Positions 22,802-34,273 of a stretch of 64,000 nt of DNA are shown piece after piece. The DNA comes from Rosa chinensis. Lineage: Eukaryota; Streptophyta; Magnoliopsida; Rosales; Rosaceae. The notes under the pieces are model-generated. The model ran no database searches and was not told where the DNA came from. It was given only the letters and a program-made list of their open reading frames with translations. The position numbers and the translations under genes are program-made. The number at the start of each line of letters is the position of its first letter. The stretch's first letter is position 1. Location: NCBI RefSeq assembly GCF_002994745.2, contig NC_037094.1:2836001-2900000 (forward strand), given 5' to 3'.

Positions 22802-24015
22802 TGTTGGGGACATCCTTGAGTATGAATGTGTATGCAAATTTATGGATGATGTTCCCTATTCCCAAGATTAGGAGGTCGAGTTTTAGTAAAGGAGAAAAGT
22901 AAGAGTATTGTACCCAAGGGATTGAGTAACTCTACCCTAAGCTAGATTACCGCGAAAATAAAATCTAGAAAACACATGCGAGTCTATCTTTTTACAAATT
23001 AATAGTCTTGACCATTTGGAAGCCAAAACTATCAATAATGATATTTACAATGGTAAAGTGGTGAATCGGCTTGGTTGATTTTAATTATTTATAAAGTAAA
23101 CCAAGTTGCACAAAAATAACTAAGCTAATAAAAATAAAATATAATAGAGACTTTGATCAATGAGATAAATAGGTTGTAAGGCATCACACCTAACCTCCTT
23201 TGTGCCAAATCTAAGTAACAAAATCTAACACGCTCATGTCAAGATGGAATCCCCCTCAGTTCTCTTAATTATCGAGTAACCAAGAAACAATTATACTAGA
23301 GAATGTATTTAAGCCACACCTTGATTATCGGACATAACTCTCCTACAAACCTTTTAGTTTCTACCTATTCCTTAATTATCGGACACAAGTAGACCTATGT
23401 AAATGCAAACTAAGATCCCTTGATTATCGGACACCTAAGCCACATCCACATGATAAGTCTAATTGTAAGCACCCAAGCAACCTTATTTGATTATCACAGG
23501 ATTACCATTTCTACATTTGCAACATGCTTTAGTTTACTAAGTTTGTCAAGCCTAGCATACTTCCATGAAATTATCAACACTTACCAACCTTAGGTGACAA
23601 ATCTAAGATGCATAAATCATGAACAATTAAACTAGAAAAGTAGAAATTCATGGCATGATCTATATTAAATTTAACAAAATAGTCTGTACACAAATTCGGC
23701 TAGGGCTAAACCATAGCCCCAAATTTATTCTACTCACAACTCATAGTTACATAAATCAAACCCATAAACATAATAACATCAAGAAAAAGAGAGGAAGAAT
23801 AGAGAAAGTGGTTAGTTACCAAACTAGCTCCCCTTGATACAAAACTAGTGAGAGATGTCCCCGGCAACGGCGCCAAAAACTTGTTGGGGACATCCTTGAG
23901 TATGAATGTGTATGCAAATTTATGGATGATGTTCCCTACTCCTAAGATTAGGAGGTCAAGTTTTAGTAAAGGGGAAAATTAAGAGTATTGTATCCAAAGG
24001 ATTGAGTAACTCTAC
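22802..24015 (-). mobile_element. TRIM-like mini LTR retrotransposon, minus orientation
   Basis: Two 134-bp direct repeats, 22802-22935 and 23882-24015, differ at 7 positions. Next to the second lies TCCCCGGCAACGGCGCCA (23858-23875), which on the minus strand is an 18-nt match to the 3' end of plant tRNA-Asp, that is, a primer-binding site 6 nt from the LTR end CCCCAACA. The 946-bp interior has no coding capacity. These features define a terminal-repeat retrotransposon in miniature. No clear target duplication is seen and the minus-strand LTR does not begin with TG, so the outer boundary may be a few bases off. Confidence 0.8.
23858..23875 (-). promoter_or_regulatory. Primer-binding site complementary to tRNA-Asp
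   Basis: On the minus strand it reads TGGCGCCGTTGCCGGGGA, the known tRNA-Asp primer site of several plant Ty3 lineages, here within the TRIM-like element. Confidence 0.85.
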
Positions 24016-24899
24016 TGTTAGGTCCATAATTACCTAGTAATTATTCCCCTAATCTTGCACTTTTGCTTAACATTTGCTTAACCTTTGTACCTGCTTTTCC
24101 TGAGTACTAGGCTCGAATCAGAGTTGTCCTTCTTCGTGTCGGCGGCCGTTATGGTCAGAAGGCCATCATCATCCTTCATTTCCGGACCAAATATCTTCCT
24201 TGATTATTTAAGATCCTTAATTTCTTCTTTAAATGGATGAACCTGTTTCCGAACCCGATTCGTGCATCGGGCTCTTACTTCTTCTGATTCTGCAAATCCT
24301 TCTTAGGAACACATTATACCCAGCTTGCTTGCATCTTCTTATTTGGGTTTTGGAGAAGAGTACAAGGAGATCTGAATTATGTTACATATGGAAGCTTTAC
24401 AAAGATTTGGGGCTCGTTCATTTGCTATTTGGGCTTCGTTCTTGTCTTCTGGTCCTTACTACCTTGTGCTTCATATCAGTTCTAATCTAGGCTCCCAAAA
24501 CAAAAAAGGAGCAGAAGCAGCAAGCAAAATCCTACAATTTTATCCATGAAAATGGAGAAGATGTAGGAGCTGCAGATGGAAGAGAGAGAAATAGATGAAG
24601 AAGAAGAAGAGAATAGTAAAAAAGAAATAGAGAGAGCTGGGTGTCCAGAGCAGAAGAGAAAGAGAGAGAGAGAGTTAGGTGTCCAAAGTAGGAGAGAAAG
24701 AGATTGTTGTCTGGAGTAAAAAACTAAAAAGACAACTTTACCCTTGAAAATATGTCAAGTGGCATGCCAATTAACGGAGTTATTGATGGCGTGTATGTAG
24801 TCGAGTTTTATAGTCCAGGTACCAAAGTGTAGTTAGTGTAAAGTGAGGCATGTTAATTCATAGTAACCTTTAGTTCAGGTACTGTTTGAAAATTCTCCC
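24016..24899. mobile_element. MULE-family remnant, right terminal repeat only
   Basis: The right end reads GTTCAGGTACTGTTTG then AAAATTCTCCC (ending at 24899). It matches in kind the terminal repeats of the elements at 48920-49253 and 49335-62284. The preceding sequence includes an AACGGAGTTATTGATGG block also like those. A left terminal repeat was not found, and the left part abuts the TRIM-like element. The middle (24560-24720) is GA-rich. Confidence 0.55.
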
Positions 24900-25250
24900 T
24901 TTCTAATAAGGAAGCCAAGTTGCTGAAATCGCAGAAATTCGCCCCTGAATTTGGTTCGTTTTCAATCCCTATTTGTTCTTCAATTTAGTATACATTGGTT
25001 GCTTTATATGGATTTATTGATGTGTGAGAATTGGGGCATTAGTTAAATGACAGATTCGGGTATGTCCAATTAGTGTGATTGAAGGTGAATAAATGATGTT
25101 TTATAGGTGGACATGAGGAATGTGAATATCGATGGTCTCCGTCCATAGATTGCTATTAGGGTTACTGAGCTTCTCGGTTCGAAGGTGAACTTCTTATTAA
25201 CTTCATTTATGGTATTTTGGATCTAAAGGTAATTTGATGCATAATCTAAA
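24900..25250 (+). pseudogene. PWI-domain (SRRM1-like splicing factor) gene fragment
   Basis: A first exon piece (about 24902-24951) encodes SNKEAKLLKSQKFAPEF. After a probable intron, a second piece (about 25111-25250) encodes VDMRNVNIDGLRP-stop-IAIRVTELLG and, after a frameshift, LLINFIYGILDLK. This order matches the start of PWI-domain splicing coactivators of the SRRM1/SRm160 type, where the domain binds nucleic acid. Defects: a TAG stop where the family has Trp, a frameshift, and a 5' end cut off at the MULE remnant. A hAT element follows 60 bp later. Confidence 0.75.
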
Positions 25251-25310
25251 TCTTTTTTGTTCATGACTTCTATTATAAAAATTTGTCTTGTTGAGTGGAA
25301 GAGTTTGATC

Positions 25311-26202
25311 CAGGGGCGGATCTATGCACAGACTAGGACGGGCTCAAGCCCGTCCGAGATTTTTGGGCTAAAAAAAAAAATTAGATGTATACTCTTGTAA
25401 CTCCCCACTCCGACAGTTCGAAGATGCCTCATGCTTCCGTCAATTTCAGATCCAGCCTCAAAAGCCTCGATGTCCATTTCCTGAAGCAAATCAAGCAATG
25501 ACTCATCTCCCATTCTTGATTCTCCCAAGCCATAATCCCATCAGAAATCATTCCAGACAACCATGAAGCTGGAGAAAGGGGGGAGAGAGAGCAGCCCAAG
25601 GGCTGCCTCTGTTTTGGTGCGGCTCTGGAGTTTCAAGGAGAGAGAGAGTGGTCTCTTCGTCCTTCTGGTCTTCTGGAGAAAAAAAATGAGAGAGTCCTCA
25701 ATTAAGGTGTGGCTGTAGATATTTGAGTGAGAAATGGGATAGGGCTGCCACATGGCAGCATGTGAGTGGGCAAGGGGAGAAAAAATAAAAAGGAAAGAAG
25801 AAGAGCACGTGCAGCATGCTTATTGTTTGTTTAATTGTGAATGGCATTATGAATTGGAACTATAAACTGGAGCTTGAGTCCATTATTATAGTAGCTAAAA
25901 TCTATTGCTTTACAAGGTACTTTTTTCTTTTCTTTTCATTGTGCATATAAAATTGTGGCTTACGTTGTGCTATATGGAAATATCCAGTGAATGAGCGTGA
26001 TAGTATTTGAACGTTTATTTTGTTGTTGATTTTGTTTTTTAGTTTTGTATAGATATGCATTTGAGGGGTAAGGCTCACTACGTCCTCTCCTGACTAGGTG
26101 TACCTTTTTTTTTTAAATTAATAAAATTCTCTCGCATCGTCGATATTTTTTTTGTTTAAGAAATCCAGCCCGTCCAAGGTTTCATTCATGGATCCGCCTC
26201 TG
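25311..26202. mobile_element. Non-autonomous hAT element, 892 bp
   Basis: The left end CAGGGGCGGATC and right end GGATCCGCCTCTG are inverted repeats. The element is flanked by the identical 8-bp GTTTGATC at 25303-25310 and 26203-26210. The subterminal GCCCGTCC motif occurs near both ends. No transposase domain is seen in the interior. The terminal GGCGGATC core is shared with the MITE at 5298, suggesting a related hAT family. Confidence 0.9.
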
Positions 26203-26325
26203 GTTTGATCCGCTCCTTCTGCCATGAAATTACACAGTGGAGATTAGAAGTTAATGTGAAATGGAATTTTATTTTTCTGCTATGTTTACTTTGCCTGAAG
26301 GAATTCCCGACATTTTATATTATGC

Positions 26326-26434
26326 AAGGCAAGTATTACCTCTAGAACTGTGTTGATCATTCTGGCTGGAAGGTTCAAGGGCAAGAGGATTGTCTTTTTG
26401 AAACATCTTTCTATTGCCTTGCTTCTGGTCACTG
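26326..26434 (+). pseudogene. RPL6: Ribosomal protein L6 (eL6) exon fragment
   Basis: The frame reads [19 protein letters not shown] then [18 protein letters not shown] and ends at a GT donor (26435). Cytosolic L6 has the same run around its central barrel ([22 protein letters not shown]). Upstream in-frame codons include a stop, and no other L6 exon is recognisable nearby. It is an isolated, possibly captured, exon. Confidence 0.8.
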
Positions 26435-27796
26435 GTAAGTTTTGTTTTTAGCTTTTATGATCAAATTGTAGCAGGGAACATGTTTCGAGTCGGTTTAGCA
26501 AGAAAGATTAGAAGGTTTGAGTTTTTGCAGGTAGCTTGAATCATTGGCCTTATGTGGTTCTGTTAGATATAAAATGCATAATGTCTCTCCCTATTACAAA
26601 TGGACATTCATGGATTGCTTCAGATTTTTTATTACAGTTAACAACCTGTATTATCATTTTCTATGGTTGGTGTGCATGAGTTTTTGTTGTCCTGTGATCT
26701 TTCATCAGTTAATAATCTCAGGATCATCAGGAGGTTTGCAAGTCCTTTTTTTTTTTTTTTTTTTTTGTGAATAACAAAAATTTGTGTGATAGAGCGGACA
26801 AGGAGTCCACCAATAAACACAAGCATACCATGACCAATATAAGAGCAAAACTAATCAAAATGCTGCAGCTTTCCAGTCTAACTGATATCTAATAGAGTTA
26901 TGGCCCTCAAGCGTTTAAAGATTCTTCTGAAATTAATCTGAGTGGGAGACAATTCTTGAGAAGTATGCATGTGTTAACTGTAATCTCTATGCTAAAAATG
27001 TTTGGGGGTGATAATGCTTTACAAGGTTGAATCATTTATGTCATAACTTTTTGTGTTCATGCTGATTCTGGTTGTGAAGAAAGGTCCAAGTTGAGTTGCC
27101 GGTAGTAAAGGATGTAAAGAATAGTCCGTATCCATGACGGACTTATTCTTTAAAAAAAAAATCAATTTATGTGATCATTGATCATGCATAAAGGGCCTCT
27201 TCAAGTAATGTTTGCCTGCCTCCAAATTAAATAATAGAAAACAACCAATTCTTTCCATTATTGATTTTGTAGGCAGCTGAAGAAGAAAGGCTACATGAGG
27301 CGTTTGAAATGCAAAGGAGAAAGCTTCCAGCCAAATTGCACTCAAAATCTTTTTATTTCAATGTCATTACTCTTGGAACTCCATTTATGGTTGTTCTGTC
27401 AATTGGATTCACCGATGGAAAATTGTCCTTTTCTAATTGCATTATGACTATTTTGCAGACAAGAGATTTTAGATATACTCCTTGGTTTTAGATGGATCCA
27501 ATTGAAAACAAGGATCTGTCTATTGTAATTGCTACTTTATTATGTATAAACTTCAGGAAAAAAAAACCCCCCCGCAGCGTCTCGCGGAATTTGTGACTAG
27601 TCCTAACTAATCCATGAAGCCAAAGGCCTTTATCCTTCATATCTCTTCTTTTTGTTTGGTTATGTATATACCACCTTAGCTAATTTTAACTCAAAACTCT
27701 TTGCTTACTACGTTGAGTTATCACATAAGAGAGGCACCCTACTTCGTTATAAACTTCTAATTGATACACCCTACCTCTAACCTCTTCAGATTATTG

Positions 27797-27837
<41 letters not shown>

Positions 27838-28120
27838 TTAATAATTATCTTCAGTCTCCCTTCAATGGCTGTAAATTGGAGGTTAATAAACCGGGCTTAA
27901 ACCTCTACACTATTCTGAGGTTCTACTTGCAAACTGATCGACCATCATTTAACTTCTGCAAACACATGCACAAGGAAAGAGATGTTGCTTAGTTTAGTAC
28001 CAAGTCCACACACACACACACACGGTCTGCAGAAACTAGTTACCAAAGAACACAACTTAGACATGGTCCCTAAAACCTAGGTATTTTCACTAAAAAACTG
28101 GAGAAACTAAATAGGCATCA
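26435..28120. other. Non-coding or unrecognised; microsatellites and a poly(T) tract
   Basis: A 23-bp T-run lies at about 26744-26766 and may be the poly(A) tail of a short minus-strand retroposon. A candidate exon at about 27273-27490, preceded by a TTTTGTAG acceptor, starts AAEEERLHEAFEMQRRKLPA; I do not recognise it. A perfect (AT)n tract is at 27804-27833 and a (CA)n tract at about 28009-28022. Confidence 0.45.
27804..27833. repeat. (TA)n microsatellite
   Basis: About fifteen uninterrupted TA dinucleotides. Confidence 0.95.
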
Positions 28121-28358
28121 TAATCGACGATATCGATCAAATATTACGATTGACGGAATCCCTCGTGTCATATGTCCCTTGCCTGCTGAAGATGCAGTCT
28201 GTACGAGCTTCTTGTCCAAGACATGGAAAAGCTATTGGGACTCTCCACAACAGTCTCATTTTGATCTTGATATTGTTGTAAAGTCACCGGAGGATGTCGT
28301 AGCTTTTATTGATAATTTTTTTTGATTACAAGGAAGCCCGAAGGCAAAGGACAAAAAC

Positions 28359-31300
28359 CTAAAACACAATTAGTCTTGGTTTGGACAAACCCAATAGATC
28401 AGCTTCCAGAAGAGGCACAACATCAGTAGGAGGAGAGCTAAAGAATCTGCATCCAGGCTCAAACCCATGCCCAATATTTGCTAACAAATCAGCCACTGAA
28501 TTACATTCTCTGTAAACATGGATAAGGGACACATTCCAATCCCTACTCAAGAGTTCCTGACAACTTGCCACAATACTATAAAGAGGATGGAGATGAGCAA
28601 TGGGAGAGAGAACCAACTTAACCGCAACAAGTGAATCCATTTCAATTTTCAATTGTCTACACTCATTCTGCCAAGCCATTTCCATTCCTTTAAGAAGCCC
28701 CCAAAGTTCAGCCTCAACAACTTGACCAATGCCCAACTTGACAGCAAATCCATTCATCCATTCCCCCTTATCATTTCGAAGGGCTCCTCCAGCACAAATA
28801 ATCCCTGTATTTTTGTGACAACTACCATCAACATTTAACTTAAACCAATCCTTAGGCGGAAAATGCCAACACAGCTGAGCCATCAGTCTTGGAGGTTTAG
28901 CATGTGTAATCATATTTGCTTCAAAATAATCTCTGGTAGACTGATGAATGATTAAACTAGGCCAAACTGGAAATTTAAAAGTATGATCCATGATGATGCT
29001 ACACCTCCATTTCCAAATATACCAAAGCCCCATAGCAAAATAGCAACACCAAGGAACCTCGTAATGCATTATCACAGAGGATTTTAAATTGACAAGCAAC
29101 CAATCATTGAAAGGAAGAGTGTAAGATGAGGAGAACTCACTTGTAGGATGGAGGGCAGGCCAAATCCTCATAGAAATATTGCAGTCTTTGAAAAGATGGT
29201 TCAAGGATTCCAGTGGGAAGCCGCATCTTGGACAACGAGTATCAGTAGCCAAACCTCTACGAACTCTGCCGTCATTCGTTAGCAATCTATCATGCACAAG
29301 GGTCCATAAAAAGGTTTTCACCTTATGAGGGACTTGAAGCTTCCAAATAAAGTTCCATAGCCATGGTTGGTGTTCCAAGTACAAAAAAAGAGAGTGATAA
29401 GCAGTATTAACAGAAAAGTTACCATTCTGTGATAACCTCCAAATGATCGTGTCATCACCACTGCGAATACCTCCTGCATGCATACTCAAAATTTTTAACT
29501 TCACATCCTCAGATAAAAATTCTTGCACCCGGTGTAAATCCCATCCACCACAATAAACATCACACACTCTTAGCCCTTCGACATTGGGAGGAATAGGCTT
29601 CAAAGCTATAGCAGCCAAAACACCAAGACCTGTCCAATTATCATTCCAGAAGGAAATTTGCGTCCCAGATCCAATCCTCCATTTAGACCCCTGAGGGAGC
29701 AGTTGAGCTCCATAGAGGATGCCTTTCCAAGTACTAGAACTAGAAGGAAAAGGTGATGTTAGCTTTCGCAAAATGCAATCATCTTTGAGATATTTTTTAT
29801 TCAAAGCCTGGGCCCACAATCCTTATTCCTGTTGCAGAAGCCTCCATCCTGTTTTAGCTAGCACAGCCTGATTCATCATACATGTCTTCTTCAGACCCAA
29901 GCCACCATAACATTTAGGTTTACAGACTGTATCCCACTTCACAAGATGAATTTTCTTCTGTTCTTCAGTGTGCCCCCAAAGAAAGTTCCTGTTCAAACGA
30001 TCAAGAGTATTACAAATGGACATAGGAAGTCTTACTGATTGCATAGTATAAATTGGTAGTCCAGCTGTAACCGATTGAATTAAGGTGTGTCTCCCAGCCA
30101 TCGAGAGGGTGTGACTTTTCCAAGAAGTGAGTCTGAGTTGGACCTTCTCCACTAGGCCTTTATAAGTCTCAGGGGTAACTCTTGAGTGTAACAGAGGCAC
30201 TCCAAGATACTTCCCTAAGTCATCAGTTAATGGAGAACCACAAATGTCTGATAATTGAGTAGCAAGCCCTTCCTCAGTATTTGGAGAACAGAAAAGGGAG
30301 GATTTTTCAAAACTTACTTCTTGGCCTGAATTTAAGCAGAAGCAATCAATACAAGAACGCATTACCTCAGCTTGAGAAAGAGAAGCCTCTGCAAATAAGA
30401 TCAAGTCATCTGCAAAGAAAAGATGGGAGACAGCAGGGCCATTTCTAGAGATTTTCACCGGTTTCCAAGTACCTTGTTCTACTTGAAAATTAATTAAATG
30501 AGAAAGCTTCTCCATACATAAGACAAACAGGTAAGGGGACAAAGGATCACCCTGTCTTAGCCCACTCTCTGGACTGATATTTTCAGTGGCTTCTCCATTA
30601 ATTATGACTCTGGAATTGACAGAGGTAAAACACTGAATCATCAGCTGTAATAATTTACCCCGAATACCCACTTCCCATAGCACACTTTTAATAAAATGCC
30701 ACTGTAGCTTGTCATAAGCTTTAGCAAGATCAATCTTCCAAGCCATAAACCCAAGGTTCCCTCGGGAGTTTCGAAACTTATGCAAAAGCTCTTGAGCTAC
30801 AATAATATTGTCAGTAATATTTCGGCCAGGAATAAAACTAACCTGAGTAGGAGAGACTAGCGTACTCATCATGGGCCTTAATCTTTGCACAATGATCTTT
30901 GAGACCACTTTATACAAAGTGTTGCAAAGGCTAATCGGTCGCATCTGCTTCATGGAGAGAGGGCTTGCCACTTTGGGAATTAAAGCAATGAGCGTGTTAT
31001 TCAGGTTCTCAGGGAGCTCACATTTATCAAAGCACTCTTTAACCATCTTAATAATGTCATCTTTGCATGTTGACCAATGAGCCTGGAAGAACTTTGCAGG
31101 AATTCCATCAGGGCCGGGAGCTTTGAGCCCACCAATGGAGAACATACTACTCTTTATTTCTAATTCAGAAACATCACGACTGAGGTCACCAAGATCGCTT
31201 GGATCAATTCTTGGGAAACGATTAGGAATAGCGTCACTTACTCCTAAAGTATTCTTTTCTCTGAATAATCCCTTGAAATAGCTAACAGCAATAGAATGCA

Positions 31301-32465
31301 GATCATTTCTGTCAGTCCTCCAAGTGCCATACTCATCTTCAAGCCCTTCGATTCTGTTTCTTCTTCTACGAATAATGGTGGACAGATGAAAGAATTTGGT
31401 GTTCTTATCCCCCTCTCTCAGCCATGTATTTCTCGATTTTTGTTTTCAGAAAATCTCTTCACTGGACAAAATCTCATGATATTCTTTCATCAATTCCTTC
31501 TCCAGATTCACAAGAAAAGGAGACTTCCTTTGGCAGAGGACCTTTTGAATACCCGCAAGGCGAGCAATCAATCTTCTTTTTTTCCTAAAGATATTCCCAA
31601 AAACTTCCACATTCCATCTCTTCACTGCATCTGTAAACAAGACCATTTTGTTGGAGATTGAAACTTCCTCCATAGACCAATTTTGCTTTGCAAATTCTCC
31701 AAACCCCGAGTGATTCAGCCACATTGCCTCAAAACGGAAAGGTTTGAGAGTTAGAGAAGGAGTTTGAGCTCTACTCAAACTAAGAAAAATAGGACAATGA
31801 TCAGATTTAAGTCTTGCAACGTGCTGAACAAAAGCATCTGGGAACTCATGTCTCCACGAAATATTACAAATGCCTCTATCCAATCTCTCCAAAATCTCTT
31901 CCCCATTTCTGGTAGCCTTCCAAGTGAAATCAGCACCAATGTAGCCCATATCAATCATGAAGTTTCTGTCAACCCAAGTTGCAAAACTACCCCCACCAAG
32001 AACAGCTCGTCCCCCTTGTTTATCCGCATCTGAAATTAACTCATTAAAATCACCAGCAATAAGCCAAGAGATAGAACAATGGGAGTTAAAATTATCCAAA
32101 CAGGACCATAACTCTTCACGTAAAACAGGATCAGGACTCGCATAAACAGCAGTGAAGAACCATTTCTTATCTGCAGATTCAGTGACAAGAGAGGTAATAG
32201 ACTGAAAATTACTATCCACCACTTCAATTTTCACATGTCGTTCATCCCATAAAAGCCAAAGACCACCAGAAAATCCATTAGCATCCTCAATAGCAAAAGA
32301 CGAAAAGCCCAAAGATTTTGCAACATTTTTAGCTTTGTCTCCACTAATTCGAGGCTCAGAAATCGCCAAAACATTAAATCTATATATTCTTCTCAAATCC
32401 TGAATAATATCAGGCAGTTTGGAGTCTGCAGCACCTCTTACATTCCAATATAAGATACTCGACAT
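28359..32465 (-). pseudogene. LINE ORF2: endonuclease, reverse transcriptase, RNase H
   Basis: One continuous frame of 1369 codons from ATG 32465, interrupted only by two in-frame stops: TGA at 31448-31446 and TAA at 29822-29820. Domains in order: AP-like endonuclease (residues about 1-225, starting SSILYWNVRGAA, with LAISEPR and AGDFNE blocks); reverse transcriptase (about 480-750, with LIALIPK, RPISLCN, SGLRQGDPLSPYLF and the catalytic FFADDLILF); zinc-binding zf-RVT (about 1020-1090, CPRCG...H.F.DC); and a C-terminal RNase H (about 1200-1340, LNVDGS, EAELWGLL, IEMDSLVAV, ADLLA). The 5'-most stop would leave only the endonuclease. Each stop is a single-codon defect, so loss of activity is recent or was compensated in trans. 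Confidence 0.93.
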
Positions 32466-32506
32466 GATAACAAAGTTTTAAGAGAGTGAAAGCCAAGGGC
32501 ATAACC

Positions 32507-34273
32507 CTATCCATGCGTAGTTATAGTTTCCTCCATGGAAGAAGAAACTACACCTACCATATCTGCATTAGAACTACCATCTTCAGAAATAATATCTTTA
32601 CTTACCCCAGATGAGCTAGCACACACCAATGACATTGTACCGCCCATGAAAACATTCTCATCCTTCCCCAGTAGAGTACTCACAACATCATTTGGGTCAG
32701 GGGCCTTTGAGGGAGAAGGAGCAGATGAGTTAAGAGCCTGTGAAACAACTTGTGGTTGAATAACAAAGGGTCTAACAGCAATTCCATTGGTTACATCTTT
32801 TAGGGCTTTCCTTTGTCGGGTAGGCTTCTTCAAAACTCTCCCCTTAACCTGACTTGGATCAGCATCACTTGTTGCTCGCTCAGTAATAGGGAGAAAGGTA
32901 ACCTGAGCAGCTTGTTCAGCCGTAGCAGCTTTGCTTTTATTTTTTCCTCTGGATTTGACTGATAGTTTCACATTCAGCATTGGCTGATTACTTTGCTCAA
33001 TCTCAACTGAGCTTTTCTTCATACTAGTTTTCCCTTGGACTGGTTTCCATGTCTTTGGAATGGCAGGGCTGCTTGTCGATGCCACTAGTCCGGCTGAAGG
33101 AACAGATGATCCTTCAATGTCATTTGCAAGCACTTGGAACCGAGACCCTTGATTGTCTACCTTCCTGCTACCAGAGGATTCATTCTTCAAATTATTCTTC
33201 TTTTTCTTATAGCTCACATCATTCCATGGCCCAAGGCCTACCACATTGGTACCATCTACATCTTTTACCATTTCAGCAATACTCTGATCCACCGGAGAAT
33301 TGGAGACAGGAGCTGTCGGTTCCCTGGATACAACATTCTCATCGGTAGCAGTTTTGGTTGATATAACAGTGGCACTATCCTTCTCTTTGCTTTCTGGACA
33401 GTTTGCTTTTGTGTGCCCAACAATACCACAATTATAACAGAAAGTGGGCATACATTCATACTCTATTCTATACCAAGTGTTCTTCACCTGTAATTCAGCT
33501 CGCAAAGGTTTCGCTAAATCCAATTCAACACAAATTCTTGCATACTTACCTCTTGCTTGAGCAGCAGTATGCAGGTCCACTTTAACAGTCTCACCAAGGA
33601 GATTACCAATCTGAGTAAGAGAATCAAGCTTGAAATAACGGATATCCAGTCCAGCAATCCGCACCCAAACAGCTAGATGGGTAACACGATGGTTCATTGA
33701 ATCAAAATCAGACTTCCATTTTTGCAGCGCCACATATTGTCCCGCAATCATCAGTGGTCCACCTGTTAGCACAAATTCCATATCTTCCTTCAACACAAAT
33801 TTGACAAGAAAGAAATCATTGGGGATATCAATGAGAACCCAAGGACCTTTCAAATTCCATCTTGATTTGAGGCGATTCAGGAGAAAATTGTAGGTCATGG
33901 GCCTACCCAGCGGTTTGAGCACAATAGTATAACGCCAAGGCTTGCATAAATCCTCTTCCACCTTATCAGAAAATTGAATTGATGGACCTCGCTCCAATTC
34001 ACAAACCGTATAATCAGCCGCTGTGATTGGAGAGATAGCATCCAACCCCCTGACAGAGGGATCACAAACCTCAGTCCCAATCAGTGAGGCTTTGAAGTTC
34101 AGAGCTACCGGGATGGGCGCCGGTTCCGGTGAAGCCATCTCCATCTCAGACATGCTCCCTACTGTTTCAAGTCGTGCTCTCTTCTTCCCATCAGAGACAT
34201 TAGTAGTAGCGTCTCCACCACTCTTCTCACGGGAAGACGAGGCAAAGACGAAGGGAAAGGCCGACGTCGCCAC
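32507..34273 (-). CDS. LINE ORF1: DUF4283 and CCHC zinc-knuckle protein
   Basis: Open frame of 588 codons with no internal stop. The N-terminal part contains the DUF4283 fold (about residues 105-260: PWRYTIVLKPLGRPMTYNFL, then KGPWVLIDIPNDFFLVKF and GPLMIAGQYVALQKW). It is followed by a C-Y-N-C-G-I-V-G-H-T-K-A-N-C knuckle near residue 280, and a Lys/Ser-rich tail. This is the RNA-binding Gag-like protein of plant L1 elements. The frame as listed begins at a GTG codon; no in-frame ATG lies between the upstream stop and this point, and the first ATG is at 34153 (residue 41). Either translation starts there or the original ATG mutated. The gap to ORF2 is 41 bp. Confidence 0.85.
   Translation of the reverse strand: MATSAFPFVFASSSREKSGGDATTNVSDGKKRARLETVGSMSEMEMASPEPAPIPVALNFKASLIGTEVCDPSVRGLDAISPITAADYTVCELERGPSIQFSDKVEEDLCKPWRYTIVLKPLGRPMTYNFLLNRLKSRWNLKGPWVLIDIPNDFFLVKFVLKEDMEFVLTGGPLMIAGQYVALQKWKSDFDSMNHRVTHLAVWVRIAGLDIRYFKLDSLTQIGNLLGETVKVDLHTAAQARGKYARICVELDLAKPLRAELQVKNTWYRIEYECMPTFCYNCGIVGHTKANCPESKEKDSATVISTKTATDENVVSREPTAPVSNSPVDQSIAEMVKDVDGTNVVGLGPWNDVSYKKKKNNLKNESSGSRKVDNQGSRFQVLANDIEGSSVPSAGLVASTSSPAIPKTWKPVQGKTSMKKSSVEIEQSNQPMLNVKLSVKSRGKNKSKAATAEQAAQVTFLPITERATSDADPSQVKGRVLKKPTRQRKALKDVTNGIAVRPFVIQPQVVSQALNSSAPSPSKAPDPNDVVSTLLGKDENVFMGGTMSLVCASSSGVSKDIISEDGSSNADMVGVVSSSMEETITTHG

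Noticed and set aside
26744..26826. Second poly(A) retroposon
   Set aside because: A T-run is present but I could not find a matching target duplication or a 5' end.
32919..34153. ORF1 of the LINE as a host gene
   Set aside because: DUF4283 plus CCHC, position before ORF2 and enclosure by the target duplication show it belongs to the element.
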